DNA of 64,000 nucleotides from an uncultured SAR86 cluster bacterium (GCA_902591565.1 CACJBC010000003.1:1-64000), one strand, 5' to 3'. Numbered from the stretch's first letter, positions 8,384 through 17,798 are shown. Program-made: numbers and translations. Notes: generated from the sequence alone by a model not told the origin.

Positions 8384-9266
8384 AAATAATTCTTATCAGT
8401 GTCCTTTTTGTCTTAGTAAAAACACTATATCAATAAAATTCGATAGTCATATAGAAGAAATTCCATCTGGTCTTTCTAGATCAAATAAAGCTAGTTTTAA
8501 TGGTTTTAAATGCATTACTTGTAAAAGTATAACTTCATCAAAATTATTTGATAAAGATTTATACAAAGAAGGTTTTTATTCAAAAACTCAAAACTATGAT
8601 CGAGTCAATCCCTCATACGACTATACTGGACCTCTCCTAAAAAAAATAATTAGTGCCTCCAAAAATGGCAAAGTTCTAGATTTTGGAGCGGGACAAGGTG
8701 CAACAGCAATTCACATTAAAAATCTTGGAGCGGATGTAGATGTTTTAGAGCCAGATGAGGGCTATAGAAAACATCTAGCTCTTAATTTTAATAACGTGAT
8801 GTCAGATATTGAAGAAATAAAAGAAAAGTATAATTGTATTTTTGCAATTGGTGTTCTTGAGCATTTATCTGATATTCCTGATGTTATATCATCATTATAT
8901 GAAAAATTAAGAAAAGATGGAGTGCTAATTATGCAATATCCTAATCCGACTGGTTTTTCTGCAAAATATAATTTTAAAAATTGGGATATGTTGTATGAAA
9001 GTGGACATAATTTCATTCCTTCTTTGATAGGTTTGCGACATATGTTGGAACGTCAAGGCATATCGATAGATAGCAGTTATACGTCATCAATCATTTCAAG
9101 AGGAAGAGTGCCTTTTTTTGCTGCAAGAGTTACTAGGTTTGAAAAAGTATTAAAAAATATAGTTGATAGAAATAGAGTTATAAAGTTTTTGTATAATTTA
9201 GCATGGAAATTTCAGGGTATACTAGGATTAGGCGAAACATTGGTAGTTGTTATAAAAAAGAACTAA
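8367..9266 (+). CDS. Class I SAM methyltransferase with N-terminal zinc-ribbon
   Basis: 299-residue protein. The N-terminus has two CxxC knuckles (C12/C15 and C49/C52), as in the sugar C-methyltransferases and related LPS methyltransferases. The SAM-binding motif I, VLDFGAGQG, is at about 103-111, and the acidic end of strand 2 is VLEPDEG. A basic, hydrophobic C-terminal tail follows. It probably methylates a sugar or acid of the repeat unit, but O- versus C-methylation cannot be told. It starts within the end of the previous gene and ends 20 bases before the NeuB homologue. Confidence 0.65.
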   Translation: MSSCTKNNSYQCPFCLSKNTISIKFDSHIEEIPSGLSRSNKASFNGFKCITCKSITSSKLFDKDLYKEGFYSKTQNYDRVNPSYDYTGPLLKKIISASKNGKVLDFGAGQGATAIHIKNLGADVDVLEPDEGYRKHLALNFNNVMSDIEEIKEKYNCIFAIGVLEHLSDIPDVISSLYEKLRKDGVLIMQYPNPTGFSAKYNFKNWDMLYESGHNFIPSLIGLRHMLERQGISIDSSYTSSIISRGRVPFFAARVTRFEKVLKNIVDRNRVIKFLYNLAWKFQGILGLGETLVVVIKKN

Positions 9267-9286
9267 TTTAAAAATAGGAAATTAAA

Positions 9287-10327
9287 ATGAAATTGCCAAA
9301 TCCATATGTCATTGCAGAAATTGGAGTAAATCATGAGGGTAACATTGATTTAGCGAAGTCAATGATTGCTGAAATAGCTAAAGCTGGTGGTCATGCTGCA
9401 AAGTTTCAAACATATAAAGCTAATCTTATAGCTGCTAAAGATAGTCCGGCATATTGGGACCAAACCAAAGAATCAACAAATTCCCAATATGAATTATTTC
9501 AAAAATTTGATAATTTTACAAAAGAAGATTATGAGATTCTTAGTGAAGAATGCAAAAAACATAAAATCGATTTTATGTCTACACCTTTTGATGTTGAATG
9601 TCTTGAATGGCTGATGCCATTGATGTCATCTGTTAAAATTGCTTCAGCAGATTTAACAAATAATATACTTATCGAAGCTGTATCTAAATATAAAAAGCCT
9701 ATTATTTTATCTGCAGGAGCAGCTACAAATGAAGAAATCATAGGAGCTATTAAGCTAATTAAAGATAACGGTATTCAAGATATCACAATTCTTCACTGCA
9801 TGTTGCTATATCCAACACCTCTTGAAAAGGGTTTTTTATCCAGAATAAATAGTTTAAAAGCTATATTAAGTAGTGAAGGTATTAAATTTGGATATTCTGA
9901 TCACATACCACCTTCCGCTGCAAATAATGATCAAATAATTATTGCAAGGGCAATGGGTTGTACTGTAATTGAAAAACACTTTACATATGATAAATCTCTT
10001 CAAGGTAATGACCATTACCATGCAATGGATAAAACTGACTTGAAAGAGATTATGCATCGTCTGCATAACTGCGATCTTATGATTTCTAATCAATGCCAAT
10101 TTAATGAACTTGGGATAAAAATACAGGAATCTGCAATTTTGAATGCTCGCAGAAGTTTATATTATAAAAATAACTTAAAGAAAGGAATGAGTCTTGATTT
10201 AAATAGCATAATAGCTAAAAGACCAGGCAAAGGTGTGTCGCCTAAAGACTATAAAGAATTTATTGGTAAAAAACTATCTCGAGATGTTAATCAAGAAGAA
10301 ATGTTATCAATAGATGACTTTGATTGA
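9287..10327 (+). CDS. N-acetylneuraminate/legionaminate synthase family protein (NeuB-like)
   Basis: Condenses phosphoenolpyruvate with a 6-carbon N-acyl sugar to give a nine-carbon nonulosonic acid. The TIM barrel begins YVIAEIGVNHEGN (8-20) and carries KFQTYKA, the metal-binding SDH motif, and EKHFTYDK followed by GNDHYHAMD. A C-terminal SAF (antifreeze-like) domain starts near residue 285 (ARRSLYYKN) and ends in …MLSIDDFD. The 346-residue length is normal. GNDHYHAMD resembles legionaminate/PtmC-type enzymes more than NeuB sensu stricto, but the substrate is not settled. No NeuC/LegG epimerase is in the window, so its hexose substrate must come from elsewhere. Confidence 0.85.
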   Translation: MKLPNPYVIAEIGVNHEGNIDLAKSMIAEIAKAGGHAAKFQTYKANLIAAKDSPAYWDQTKESTNSQYELFQKFDNFTKEDYEILSEECKKHKIDFMSTPFDVECLEWLMPLMSSVKIASADLTNNILIEAVSKYKKPIILSAGAATNEEIIGAIKLIKDNGIQDITILHCMLLYPTPLEKGFLSRINSLKAILSSEGIKFGYSDHIPPSAANNDQIIIARAMGCTVIEKHFTYDKSLQGNDHYHAMDKTDLKEIMHRLHNCDLMISNQCQFNELGIKIQESAILNARRSLYYKNNLKKGMSLDLNSIIAKRPGKGVSPKDYKEFIGKKLSRDVNQEEMLSIDDFD

Positions 10328-11460
10328 TGTCAAAACAATTAAAAGACCTTCATAAGCATATTCTTTATTATTACAATAATGAACTTTTGCATTATTGGGC
10401 AAAAACAGGCAATTACAATTCAATATATCGAGTCTTTTTTTATATTGACCAATTAATAATTTTTAGACCAATACTGTTATTTTTTGTATGTATTTATGCA
10501 CCTTTTAGGCTGATTTATAAATGGCCTGGCTTAGTTATAACTTCATCAAATACTATTATTCTAAAAGATACAATTCAAAATTATGAAAATATTATTAAAA
10601 ATGGTTCCAAATCTTCTTTCATAAAAGAAAATATAGGAGATCTGGAGAAGAATAATTCATCAAAGCTATCCCTATTCTTTATTTATAAAGTTATAAACTA
10701 CACATTTATCGCAGTATTGCAATCCAGAAAATACTGGTTTAGTAGTTCAATTTATATTTTTAAAACTATATTGGAGTCCACATTATTTTTTAAAGCCTTT
10801 GAAGAATATTCAATACAAAAACAGTTATCATTTTCAATAACTTCATGTGACCATTCTCCAATAGGCGCAGCATTTATCTTTTCAACACAGAAAAAAAAGT
10901 TATTTAATATATACATACAACATGCTTTAATACCTTCAATATTTCCACCAACTGTTTCTGATTTATGCATCTTTTATGATAATAGAGCAGGAAAAATGTA
11001 TAAAAAAATTAATAAATCTGAAAAATGCATGAAATATGGCATTAAGCCTAAAGAAAATTTTGAAATCCTTAAAAATAGTAACTTAGAGTACAATTCATCT
11101 AATTTTATAGATACAGATTTAGAAAAATATAAATCGATAGGTCTAGTTTTAAACTTAAGAACTTCCGCAGATCTAATCAAATCTTTTTTTAACTCTTATA
11201 GGTTGAATAATAATAAAACTATTAGTGTTACTGTATGCCCGCACCCTTTATCAAGTAGAAAGTTATTAAATGAACTTAAGAAGTTTGGTGATTTAAAAAA
11301 TTTCCGTGATACAAATTGTGAAATTTATATTTGTGGAAATACATCTAGTATTATGGATATAGTTCTTTCTGGTAAAAAAGCTTTATATCATTCTGATTTA
11401 GATTATATTCCAGATGATTACTATGGTTTGGTAGAAGAAAAAGTAATAAAAAAGCTATAA
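10327..11460 (+). CDS. Unknown protein, possible GT-B-type transferase for the nonulosonate unit
   Basis: I do not recognise a named family. The 377-residue protein has a hydrophobic stretch near residues 40-65, then a soluble region. IYIQHALIPSIFPP followed by CIFYDNRAG resembles the inter-domain region of sialyl-, CDP-glycerol- and capsule-type transferases (QH… then a D-x-x-x-x-W/Y-G-like element), and NTSSIMDIVLSGKKALY resembles their donor-binding loop near the C-terminus. Placement directly after the synthase (stop/start overlap TGATG) supports a transferase for the CMP-activated acid. The ATG at 10327 is preferred over an in-frame TTG three bases before it. Confidence 0.4.
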   Translation: MSKQLKDLHKHILYYYNNELLHYWAKTGNYNSIYRVFFYIDQLIIFRPILLFFVCIYAPFRLIYKWPGLVITSSNTIILKDTIQNYENIIKNGSKSSFIKENIGDLEKNNSSKLSLFFIYKVINYTFIAVLQSRKYWFSSSIYIFKTILESTLFFKAFEEYSIQKQLSFSITSCDHSPIGAAFIFSTQKKKLFNIYIQHALIPSIFPPTVSDLCIFYDNRAGKMYKKINKSEKCMKYGIKPKENFEILKNSNLEYNSSNFIDTDLEKYKSIGLVLNLRTSADLIKSFFNSYRLNNNKTISVTVCPHPLSSRKLLNELKKFGDLKNFRDTNCEIYICGNTSSIMDIVLSGKKALYHSDLDYIPDDYYGLVEEKVIKKL

Positions 11461-11533
11461 AAAATATTTCATATATAATTAATCAAAAGGAATATAATTA
11501 TTTTCAATGCTAAATTAGATTATTAAGAATCTT

Positions 11534-12697
11534 ATGTCATATACCTATACCTTTGTAAGATTACTTGTAGTTTTAGCTAAACCTATCAGCATCATAGCTC
11601 TTCTGAATTTTACTAATATTGATAATGCAAATAAATTAGCCTTTTTTTATATGTCAGGCTCTATCTCAACAGTATTATTTAGCTTTTCAACATACAGAGC
11701 TCTTTTACCAAAAATGATTACCAATTCAAAGCTAAATATTTTTTATATTTATCTGCAAAATATACAGATAGCTTTCTTGCTATTATGTCTTTTGATTATT
11801 TCTTTGTTTGGTTATTACTGGAATATCCCTCTTTTTTCAGCAATATGTTTTATATGCGGGCTTGAGTTTGCTTGCCATGAAAAGCAAAGAAATTTTTTAT
11901 ACAAGGGCGATTTCAGTAGATTTGCGATAATTCTATTATTGTCCTATTGCCTTATTTTAACTTTATCTATTTTTTTTATTCTTGGAGAATATTCTTATTT
12001 CCTGCCGTCTTTTTTTATTTTCATATTATTTTTTTTAGTCTTGTTAAATGTAGGTTTCAAAAGCTATTACATAGCTTTTAAAAGAGTTAAGCTAATTGCA
12101 AGAATTGCCTTAAATGAAAAAAAGAATTGGCTTATATCTGGACTTTCAAGAATGTATATGTCTCTTGATAGATTAATATTTAGTGTAATTTCATTTGATA
12201 ATCTTTGGTTGGTGTCAATATTATCTCAATATTTTATGATTCCTGTTTTAGTTTATGATTTATTTTACCTTGGACCAAATAAACATAAGATATTAAAAAA
12301 TAGAAATAAATATATTAAAGAACCTTTGATAAAGAATTTATTTAGCGATATTCATTTAAACTCTTCCTTTTTTATTTACTCTTCTATATTTTTTGCACCT
12401 TTATTAATGGTATATTTTGGCCCAATTTTTAATGTAGAAATAAGCTTTTTTTACGCATACTTAATAATTTTTTTAGGATTCTTATATGGTATGAGTGAAA
12501 AGATTCATGAGATATTAATATGGTCTTCAATGGCTCCAAAGATAGCTTTCTTATATTTTATCAATATATTGTTTTTATTTTCATTATGTATGTTTATCGA
12601 TGTTTATGATCCTGTAAAATCATGGATGATTGTTATATTATTAATCTGCTTTACAAAGTTTTTTGGACTTTACTTTATTAAAAGTCTGGCTAAATAA
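11534..12697 (+). CDS. Multi-pass membrane protein, Wzx-like flippase candidate
   Basis: 387 residues with about ten to twelve hydrophobic helices. Short basic loops such as FKSYYIAFKRVK and LSRMYMSLDRLIF sit where MOP-family flippases have conserved charges. The Wzy-like gene lies further down, and the island would otherwise lack a Wzx, so translocation of the undecaprenyl-linked unit is the likely job. The similarity is only topological, hence moderate confidence. A gap of 73 bases before it contains two TATAAT-like strings, which could be a promoter or AT-rich chance. Confidence 0.5.
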   Translation: MSYTYTFVRLLVVLAKPISIIALLNFTNIDNANKLAFFYMSGSISTVLFSFSTYRALLPKMITNSKLNIFYIYLQNIQIAFLLLCLLIISLFGYYWNIPLFSAICFICGLEFACHEKQRNFLYKGDFSRFAIILLLSYCLILTLSIFFILGEYSYFLPSFFIFILFFLVLLNVGFKSYYIAFKRVKLIARIALNEKKNWLISGLSRMYMSLDRLIFSVISFDNLWLVSILSQYFMIPVLVYDLFYLGPNKHKILKNRNKYIKEPLIKNLFSDIHLNSSFFIYSSIFFAPLLMVYFGPIFNVEISFFYAYLIIFLGFLYGMSEKIHEILIWSSMAPKIAFLYFINILFLFSLCMFIDVYDPVKSWMIVILLICFTKFFGLYFIKSLAK

Positions 12698-12720
12698 ATA
12701 TTTTAACTTTTTTGAAAAAT

Positions 12721-13365
12721 ATGAATAATTCTTCTACATATATTGTAAACTCAATTAAAGTTGACAAGTTTTTATCAGATATAGATAAAGACTTGATTAA
12801 ATATTCAAAAAAAGAAATAGGATCAGGTGGAGATACAAGAATTTGGGGTATTGATAAAGAAAACGAGCTTATTAAAGAAATTACCTCATTTTTTATTAAA
12901 AACTCATCTCTGAAAAAAGAAGACACTAAAAATATTACAGCTATGTATAACATCATTCCTGCTGAAGAAGGTATAAATAGTGGAGATGGTTGGCATTTTG
13001 ATAGCCCATTGTCGCAGAAAAAATGTTTTTGCTACCTTAGTGACGTATATGCGCCCCAACATGGAGCAATTAAATTTATAAGGTTTGCAAATATTTTAAA
13101 TAAGTTGTTATATAGAATTTCAGTAGTATGTATTTATTTAGTATCAAAAAATAATAGAATACCCAAACTCTACCTCAAAATACTCAAATTAATAAATGGA
13201 AAGGAGCAATATATTTTTGGGTCAAAGGGCTTCACATTTATTGAGGATACTAGTTTTCCTCACAAAGGTGGTGAATTACTTGAAAAAGAGCGTCATGCAG
13301 TTACCCTATATTATTTTAAAAAAGATCCAACTTGGCTGTTAAGTAATAAAAAAAATATAGATTGA
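12721..13365 (+). CDS. Fe(II)/2-oxoglutarate dioxygenase-like protein (PhyH type)
   Basis: 214 residues counted from the ATG at 12721; an in-frame TTG at 12712 is an alternative start. The iron-binding facial triad is visible as H92-F-D94 in GWHFDS and H181 in PHKGG, with R191 in RHAVTLYYF placed to hold 2-oxoglutarate. Between them, YLSDVYAPQHGAIKFI matches the double-stranded beta-helix core of phytanoyl-CoA dioxygenase relatives. The natural reaction could be hydroxylation of a sugar or lipid carrier component; substrate unknown. It lies between the flippase-like and AsnB-like genes on the same strand. Confidence 0.6.
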   Translation: MNNSSTYIVNSIKVDKFLSDIDKDLIKYSKKEIGSGGDTRIWGIDKENELIKEITSFFIKNSSLKKEDTKNITAMYNIIPAEEGINSGDGWHFDSPLSQKKCFCYLSDVYAPQHGAIKFIRFANILNKLLYRISVVCIYLVSKNNRIPKLYLKILKLINGKEQYIFGSKGFTFIEDTSFPHKGGELLEKERHAVTLYYFKKDPTWLLSNKKNID

Positions 13366-13369
13366 TAAT

Positions 13370-14974
13370 ATGTGTGGTTATTTGTTTGCTTGGGATTTTT
13401 CAGGTAATAGGTTTGATTTAAAAGATGAAACCAAAGAGCTTGCTTATAAATTTCTTAAATATCGTGGACCTGATGAATTTAATATTAAAGAATATCATCA
13501 AGGTTTTGCTATTCATGCCCGATTAAAAATCAGAGGTGGGTCAGTGGGCGCACAACCAATTAATACAGATAAATCTGTATTTTTATATAATGGAGAACTT
13601 TATAATATTGAAGAGTCCTACCAATCTGATACTCAGTTTTTTTTCGATAATTTTAGAAATATAAAAAACCAAAAAATTGACTTAGATGGAATTTTTTCTG
13701 CTGTATATCTTGATAAAGATAAAAATCAAGTTTTTATGATTAGAGATGAATGGGGCACCAAACCACTTTTTTATTTAATAAATAACTCTATTATTTATGT
13801 ATCATCTTCACTTAGACTATTATCAAAGTTAAAACCAATAACTCTTAACAAGGAAGCGATTAGTAATTATAGAACTCTTGGTTTTTTCCCAAATGATTCA
13901 ACTCCATTTAATGAGATTAGGAAGGGAGTTAGTGGAGCTATTCATTCAATATTTTTTAAAAATAATGATATTATTTTTCAGACCAATCAACTCAAAAAGA
14001 CAAACAAGAAATACCAAGGTATAAAATCTTTAGAGGATGCTGTTAATTCACAATTAGTTTCTGATGTGCCAGTTGGCTTATTATTGAGTGGCGGCGTAGA
14101 TTCTTCAATACTTGCAAAGATCTTAGACAAAAATCGTAATATTAATTGTTTTAACGTTACTTCATCAAACTTTAAGAACCTCAATGAAAAAAATAATTTA
14201 AAAATTATTGATAAATCTATAAAAAATAATATTTTTTCAATAGAAATAAATATAGAAAATATTGAAGATACATTTAACAAAGCAATTGAAGCTATAGATA
14301 TCCCTGTTGCTGATAGCTCAATAATTCTTAACTATGAAATTTATAAAAAAATGAATGAATATGATACACCGGTATGTTTAACGGGTGTCGGAGCAGATGA
14401 ACTATTTGGTGGCTATACAAGATTTACAGCAATAAAATTTGCTAATTTAATTAGAAATTTTGGTTGGATTACTCCAAGATTTATACTCACCTTCATATCA
14501 AGATTTTTTTCTAATGCAAGAATAAAAAAATTCATATTAAATAGATGTCAAAATTATATTGATTTATTCAGCGATACTGACATTAATAACGAAAGTAAAT
14601 ATTTTGTGCCTATGCGCAAAGAAGATATATTAAATTTTGAAAGGCAGGAATATTTAATAAATGCTCTTCTAAGCTTTACAGATAATATTTCAATGGCCCA
14701 CTCAATAGAAGCAAGGGTTCCATATTTATCAAAACATATTGCAAATTTAAATGTACTTAATAACAATTATTTTTCTGATAAAAAAAGCTATTTAAAAAGA
14801 GTTAGGAGAAAATTATATAAAACTTCTTTTGACGAGCAAAAAAAAGGTTTTGCTATTAAAAATAATGAACTTAATATTTTTGATGTTAATTCTAAAATAA
14901 ATAATAGAAAAGATTTTGGTGAAATCGTTCTTAATAGATGGTTGGCCAATCTAGGTGTTAAAATTGATACTTAA
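13370..14974 (+). CDS. Asparagine synthase (glutamine-hydrolysing)-like amidotransferase
   Basis: Two-domain AsnB-family protein of 534 residues. The N-terminal Ntn-glutaminase domain has the nucleophile C2, the YRGPDE motif and NGELYN; the synthetase domain has the ATP pyrophosphatase loop SGGVDSS at 240-246 and GVGADELFGGY. In O-antigen loci such enzymes (WbpS-like) amidate carboxylates of uronic or nonulosonic acids, which Ugd and the NeuB homologue would provide here. Asparagine synthesis itself is possible, but the context argues against it. It is shorter than E. coli AsnB (554). The stop overlaps the following gene. Confidence 0.75.
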   Translation: MCGYLFAWDFSGNRFDLKDETKELAYKFLKYRGPDEFNIKEYHQGFAIHARLKIRGGSVGAQPINTDKSVFLYNGELYNIEESYQSDTQFFFDNFRNIKNQKIDLDGIFSAVYLDKDKNQVFMIRDEWGTKPLFYLINNSIIYVSSSLRLLSKLKPITLNKEAISNYRTLGFFPNDSTPFNEIRKGVSGAIHSIFFKNNDIIFQTNQLKKTNKKYQGIKSLEDAVNSQLVSDVPVGLLLSGGVDSSILAKILDKNRNINCFNVTSSNFKNLNEKNNLKIIDKSIKNNIFSIEINIENIEDTFNKAIEAIDIPVADSSIILNYEIYKKMNEYDTPVCLTGVGADELFGGYTRFTAIKFANLIRNFGWITPRFILTFISRFFSNARIKKFILNRCQNYIDLFSDTDINNESKYFVPMRKEDILNFERQEYLINALLSFTDNISMAHSIEARVPYLSKHIANLNVLNNNYFSDKKSYLKRVRRKLYKTSFDEQKKGFAIKNNELNIFDVNSKINNRKDFGEIVLNRWLANLGVKIDT

Positions 14975-16160
14975 AAAAAGTAGATTATTGGCAAGTTTTG
15001 CATTTTTTACACCCTATACTGTTCTTTTTTATCTAATTCTTGGTGTGACCTCTAATATTTTCCCATCGGAAAAACTTGTAAATTATAGTATTGGCTTTAT
15101 TGATTTTTTTTTATTGTTTTTATTATTCATAGCTGTTGTTTTTTTAACGAGCATTTCTTTAAAAAGAAGTGATGCCAACAATATTTCATTAGTAGAGAAT
15201 TTAAAATTAATAAAGATAAATATTTTTGATATTTTGATATTAATTATATTAATAGTACTTCATCTTAAACTTAATTTTTTAAGTGAAGAATCAATAAGGC
15301 ATCTTGATGGTGGTATTAGCAGTATTGGAATGACTGCATACTTATATTATTTCATCAAACCAGCAAGCGGATTAATTCTTTTAAAATTTGTTTATGAACA
15401 GAAATTTTTCAGCCTAATGTTGGTATTCATATACTGCTTAAGTATGTTTTTTATGCCAAGCTCTGCGCTGGATATATATTTTATTTTTGCTCTTTTTTTA
15501 ATATTGTGGGCAAAAAATTCACAAAGAGTAAACGTAAAATTAATTAGTTTATTGTCAATAATTTTTATTTTTGGGGTTATATATACTGGTTTTTCAATTA
15601 AATCTAACATAAATGATTTAGCACTTAGCGCAATAATATCTGAATTACAATACAGAGCTGGTATTTACCCAACGGCCTTATCATTTTACTTTAATAATTT
15701 TTATTTAGTAAAAGCTACACATTTAGTTGAAATATATGGCTTAGTTAATGAATATAGAATTATGGAGCTTATACAACTAGGAGGCGATAAGCCGGATATT
15801 GAAAGTTTAAATAGACTTAATTTTACTCTTACAAATTTATGGGACAGCTCAAATCTTCCTGGATCAAGCCCTGGCATATGGGCAAGTTTTTATATATCAC
15901 CTTTACTATTTTTAATTTGTCTTCCTATATACTCATTAACTATTAAGTATGCTCATAAAATTTTGCTACATTCAGGAGTAAAAAATTGGTGGATTTTATT
16001 TATGTTCTTAACGCCTCTTTTTTTCTCAATACTAGTATCTCCATTTGATTTTATATTTATGATTGGTGGAGGATGGTTTTTTATACTTTACCTCATAATC
16101 CCAGGCCTTTCTTCATTTTTTAACAATCACCCTAAAAGGAAAAAAATCTATAATGCATAA
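14955..16160 (+). CDS. Polytopic membrane protein, Wzy-like O-antigen polymerase candidate
   Basis: 401 residues with about ten to eleven hydrophobic helices and one long hydrophilic loop near residues 205-300 (containing RAGIYPTALSFYF and a WDSSNLPGSSPGIW stretch), the typical Wzy topology with a large periplasmic loop. Wzy proteins are too divergent for motif-based identification. The start is GTG at 14955 (20-base overlap with the AsnB-like gene); TTG at 14964 is an alternative. It is followed with an 8-base overlap by a glycosyltransferase. Confidence 0.55.
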   Translation: MLKLILKKSRLLASFAFFTPYTVLFYLILGVTSNIFPSEKLVNYSIGFIDFFLLFLLFIAVVFLTSISLKRSDANNISLVENLKLIKINIFDILILIILIVLHLKLNFLSEESIRHLDGGISSIGMTAYLYYFIKPASGLILLKFVYEQKFFSLMLVFIYCLSMFFMPSSALDIYFIFALFLILWAKNSQRVNVKLISLLSIIFIFGVIYTGFSIKSNINDLALSAIISELQYRAGIYPTALSFYFNNFYLVKATHLVEIYGLVNEYRIMELIQLGGDKPDIESLNRLNFTLTNLWDSSNLPGSSPGIWASFYISPLLFLICLPIYSLTIKYAHKILLHSGVKNWWILFMFLTPLFFSILVSPFDFIFMIGGGWFFILYLIIPGLSSFFNNHPKRKKIYNA

Positions 16161-16938
16161 GGTTTCTGTAATAATGCCATGTTATAACTCTGAAAAATAT
16201 ATAGCAGAATCTGTTGAATCCGTTTTAAATCAAACCCATCAAAGACTTGAGTTATTAATTTGTGATGATGGTTCTTCAGATAGATCTGTAGAAATAATAA
16301 AAGAATTTAAATCGAAGGATTCTAGAATAAAATTTTTTGTTAATAGTTATTCAAAAGGAGCTCCTGGAGCAAGAAATACGTGTATGGATCATGCAGTTGG
16401 TGATTTTGTATCATTCCTTGATTCTGATGATCTTTGGATGAAAGATAAATTAGAAAAACAATTGAAATTTATGCTGCTTGAGGGTATCGATTTTTCATAT
16501 TCTTATAATAATGTTATTGATGAGACAGGAAAATATATCTGTATGCACAAGTCTCCAAATGAAGTTGATTCAAACAAATTGTGTTTTGCAAATTTTATTC
16601 CATGTTCTACTGTTATATATAATGCTAATAGGTTGGGGTATATTTATCAGCCTTATATAAAGAAAAGAAATGATTTTGCTTTATGGCTGAAAATCTTGAA
16701 TATTAACTCTATATCAGCAAAATGTTATAGAGAGGTTACCAGTAGTTATAGATCTAATTCATATGGGCTTTCAAGCAATAGAATTGATGCCATGAAATAC
16801 TTCTACAAATGTCTTATAGATTTCAATAATTGCACCAAATCAAGCGCATTGTTTTACACATGTAATTATCTTTATTTAATTCTTATTAAAAAAAGATTTC
16901 CTAATTTATATAACTGGCTAGTATTAAAATTTTTTTAG
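16153..16938 (+). CDS. Family 2 glycosyltransferase
   Basis: 261-residue GT-A enzyme. It has the family start SVIMPCYNSEKYIAESVESV, CDDGSSD for the nucleotide, the metal motif FLDSDDLW, and the acceptor-site NDFALWLKI. A hydrophobic C-terminal tail may hold it at the membrane. It adds a sugar to the lipid-linked unit; specificity is unknown. It is translationally coupled to the Wzy-like gene. The stop is followed by an AT-only inverted repeat (16924-16951) and then a promoter candidate. Confidence 0.82.
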   Translation: MHKVSVIMPCYNSEKYIAESVESVLNQTHQRLELLICDDGSSDRSVEIIKEFKSKDSRIKFFVNSYSKGAPGARNTCMDHAVGDFVSFLDSDDLWMKDKLEKQLKFMLLEGIDFSYSYNNVIDETGKYICMHKSPNEVDSNKLCFANFIPCSTVIYNANRLGYIYQPYIKKRNDFALWLKILNINSISAKCYREVTSSYRSNSYGLSSNRIDAMKYFYKCLIDFNNCTKSSALFYTCNYLYLILIKKRFPNLYNWLVLKFF

Positions 16939-16961
16939 AATAAAATTTTAATTGTTGTTTT

Positions 16962-16970
16962 TGTTATAAT
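16962..16970 (+). promoter_or_regulatory. Candidate extended -10 promoter inside the polysaccharide island
   Basis: The string TGTTATAAT is a perfect extended -10 element (TG-N-TATAAT), with the start expected about 21 bases before the ATG at 16998. There is no good -35 hexamer at the right distance, which is acceptable for the extended type. It would let the last five or six genes be expressed apart from the upstream block. Confidence 0.45.
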
Positions 16971-16997
16971 TACTATTACTCTCAAAACAATAAATTA

Positions 16998-17798
16998 ATG
17001 TCAAAAAAAATAAAAATTGTTGTTATCACTCAGAACGATATCTATGCTATTCCAAAAAATTTCAAGCTTTTATGTGATGAAAAGTGCATAGAAATTAAAG
17101 AGCTAATTTTAGTTGAGACTAAGAGCGCCTTACAAAATAAAAAATTTCTATTTGTTAGAGGTTTTGGTTTTTTTCAATCAATTAAGATGCTAATCATTAC
17201 AATTATTTATTTTCTTAAAAGTTTCATAGCACATAATATTTTTTTTATAAATAGGCCCGAATGGCTAAATTTAAAAGGCTTATGTTCTTTACATTCCATT
17301 CCTTTAGCGAGACACACAAATATTAATAATACTGACTTGCTAATGCATTTATCAAAAATTAATCCAGATGTAATAGTTTCATTCTCTGCACCAACTGTAT
17401 TTAAGTCAGATCTTCTAAATATACCAAAGTATGGCTGCATCAATCTTCATTGTTCTGCACTACCATCATATTCAGGCGTTTTACCTAGTTTTTGGACACT
17501 TTTTAAAAATGAAAATAGTGCAGGAGTCTCAGTACACATTATGGATTCTAAGATAGATAACGGACCAGTATTAAGCCAAAAACAAATTGATATTTCAAAT
17601 TTAAACAGCATGTTCAAGGTAATCCAGAGTACAAAAATATCTGGAGGTTATTTGATGTTAAATGTTTTAAAATATATTAATGAAAAAGAAAAATTGCCAG
17701 AACCTATTGATGTTACAAATAATGCATTCAGTTACTATAGTTGGCCTACGATAGATGATTTTAGAACTTTTGTATCTAAAGGGAAAAAGCTTGTTTAA
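16998..17798 (+). CDS. Formyltransferase-family protein, probable sugar N-formyltransferase
   Basis: 266 residues of the formyl_trans_N fold, using N10-formyltetrahydrofolate. The catalytic triad is visible as N149 and H151 in INLHCSALPSY and D187 in SKIDNGP, in the spacing of methionyl-tRNA and sugar formyltransferases. It lacks the C-terminal tRNA-binding domain of Fmt, and lies among O-unit genes, so transfer of formyl to an amino sugar is most likely. N-formylated sugars are known in several O-antigens. The formyl donor could come from the formate-THF ligase encoded at 33.9 kb. Confidence 0.75.
   Translation: MSKKIKIVVITQNDIYAIPKNFKLLCDEKCIEIKELILVETKSALQNKKFLFVRGFGFFQSIKMLIITIIYFLKSFIAHNIFFINRPEWLNLKGLCSLHSIPLARHTNINNTDLLMHLSKINPDVIVSFSAPTVFKSDLLNIPKYGCINLHCSALPSYSGVLPSFWTLFKNENSAGVSVHIMDSKIDNGPVLSQKQIDISNLNSMFKVIQSTKISGGYLMLNVLKYINEKEKLPEPIDVTNNAFSYYSWPTIDDFRTFVSKGKKLV

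Noticed and set aside
11461..11533. Two TATAAT strings before the Wzx-like gene
   Set aside because: Neither has a -35 or TG extension at the right place; such strings are expected by chance in this base composition.
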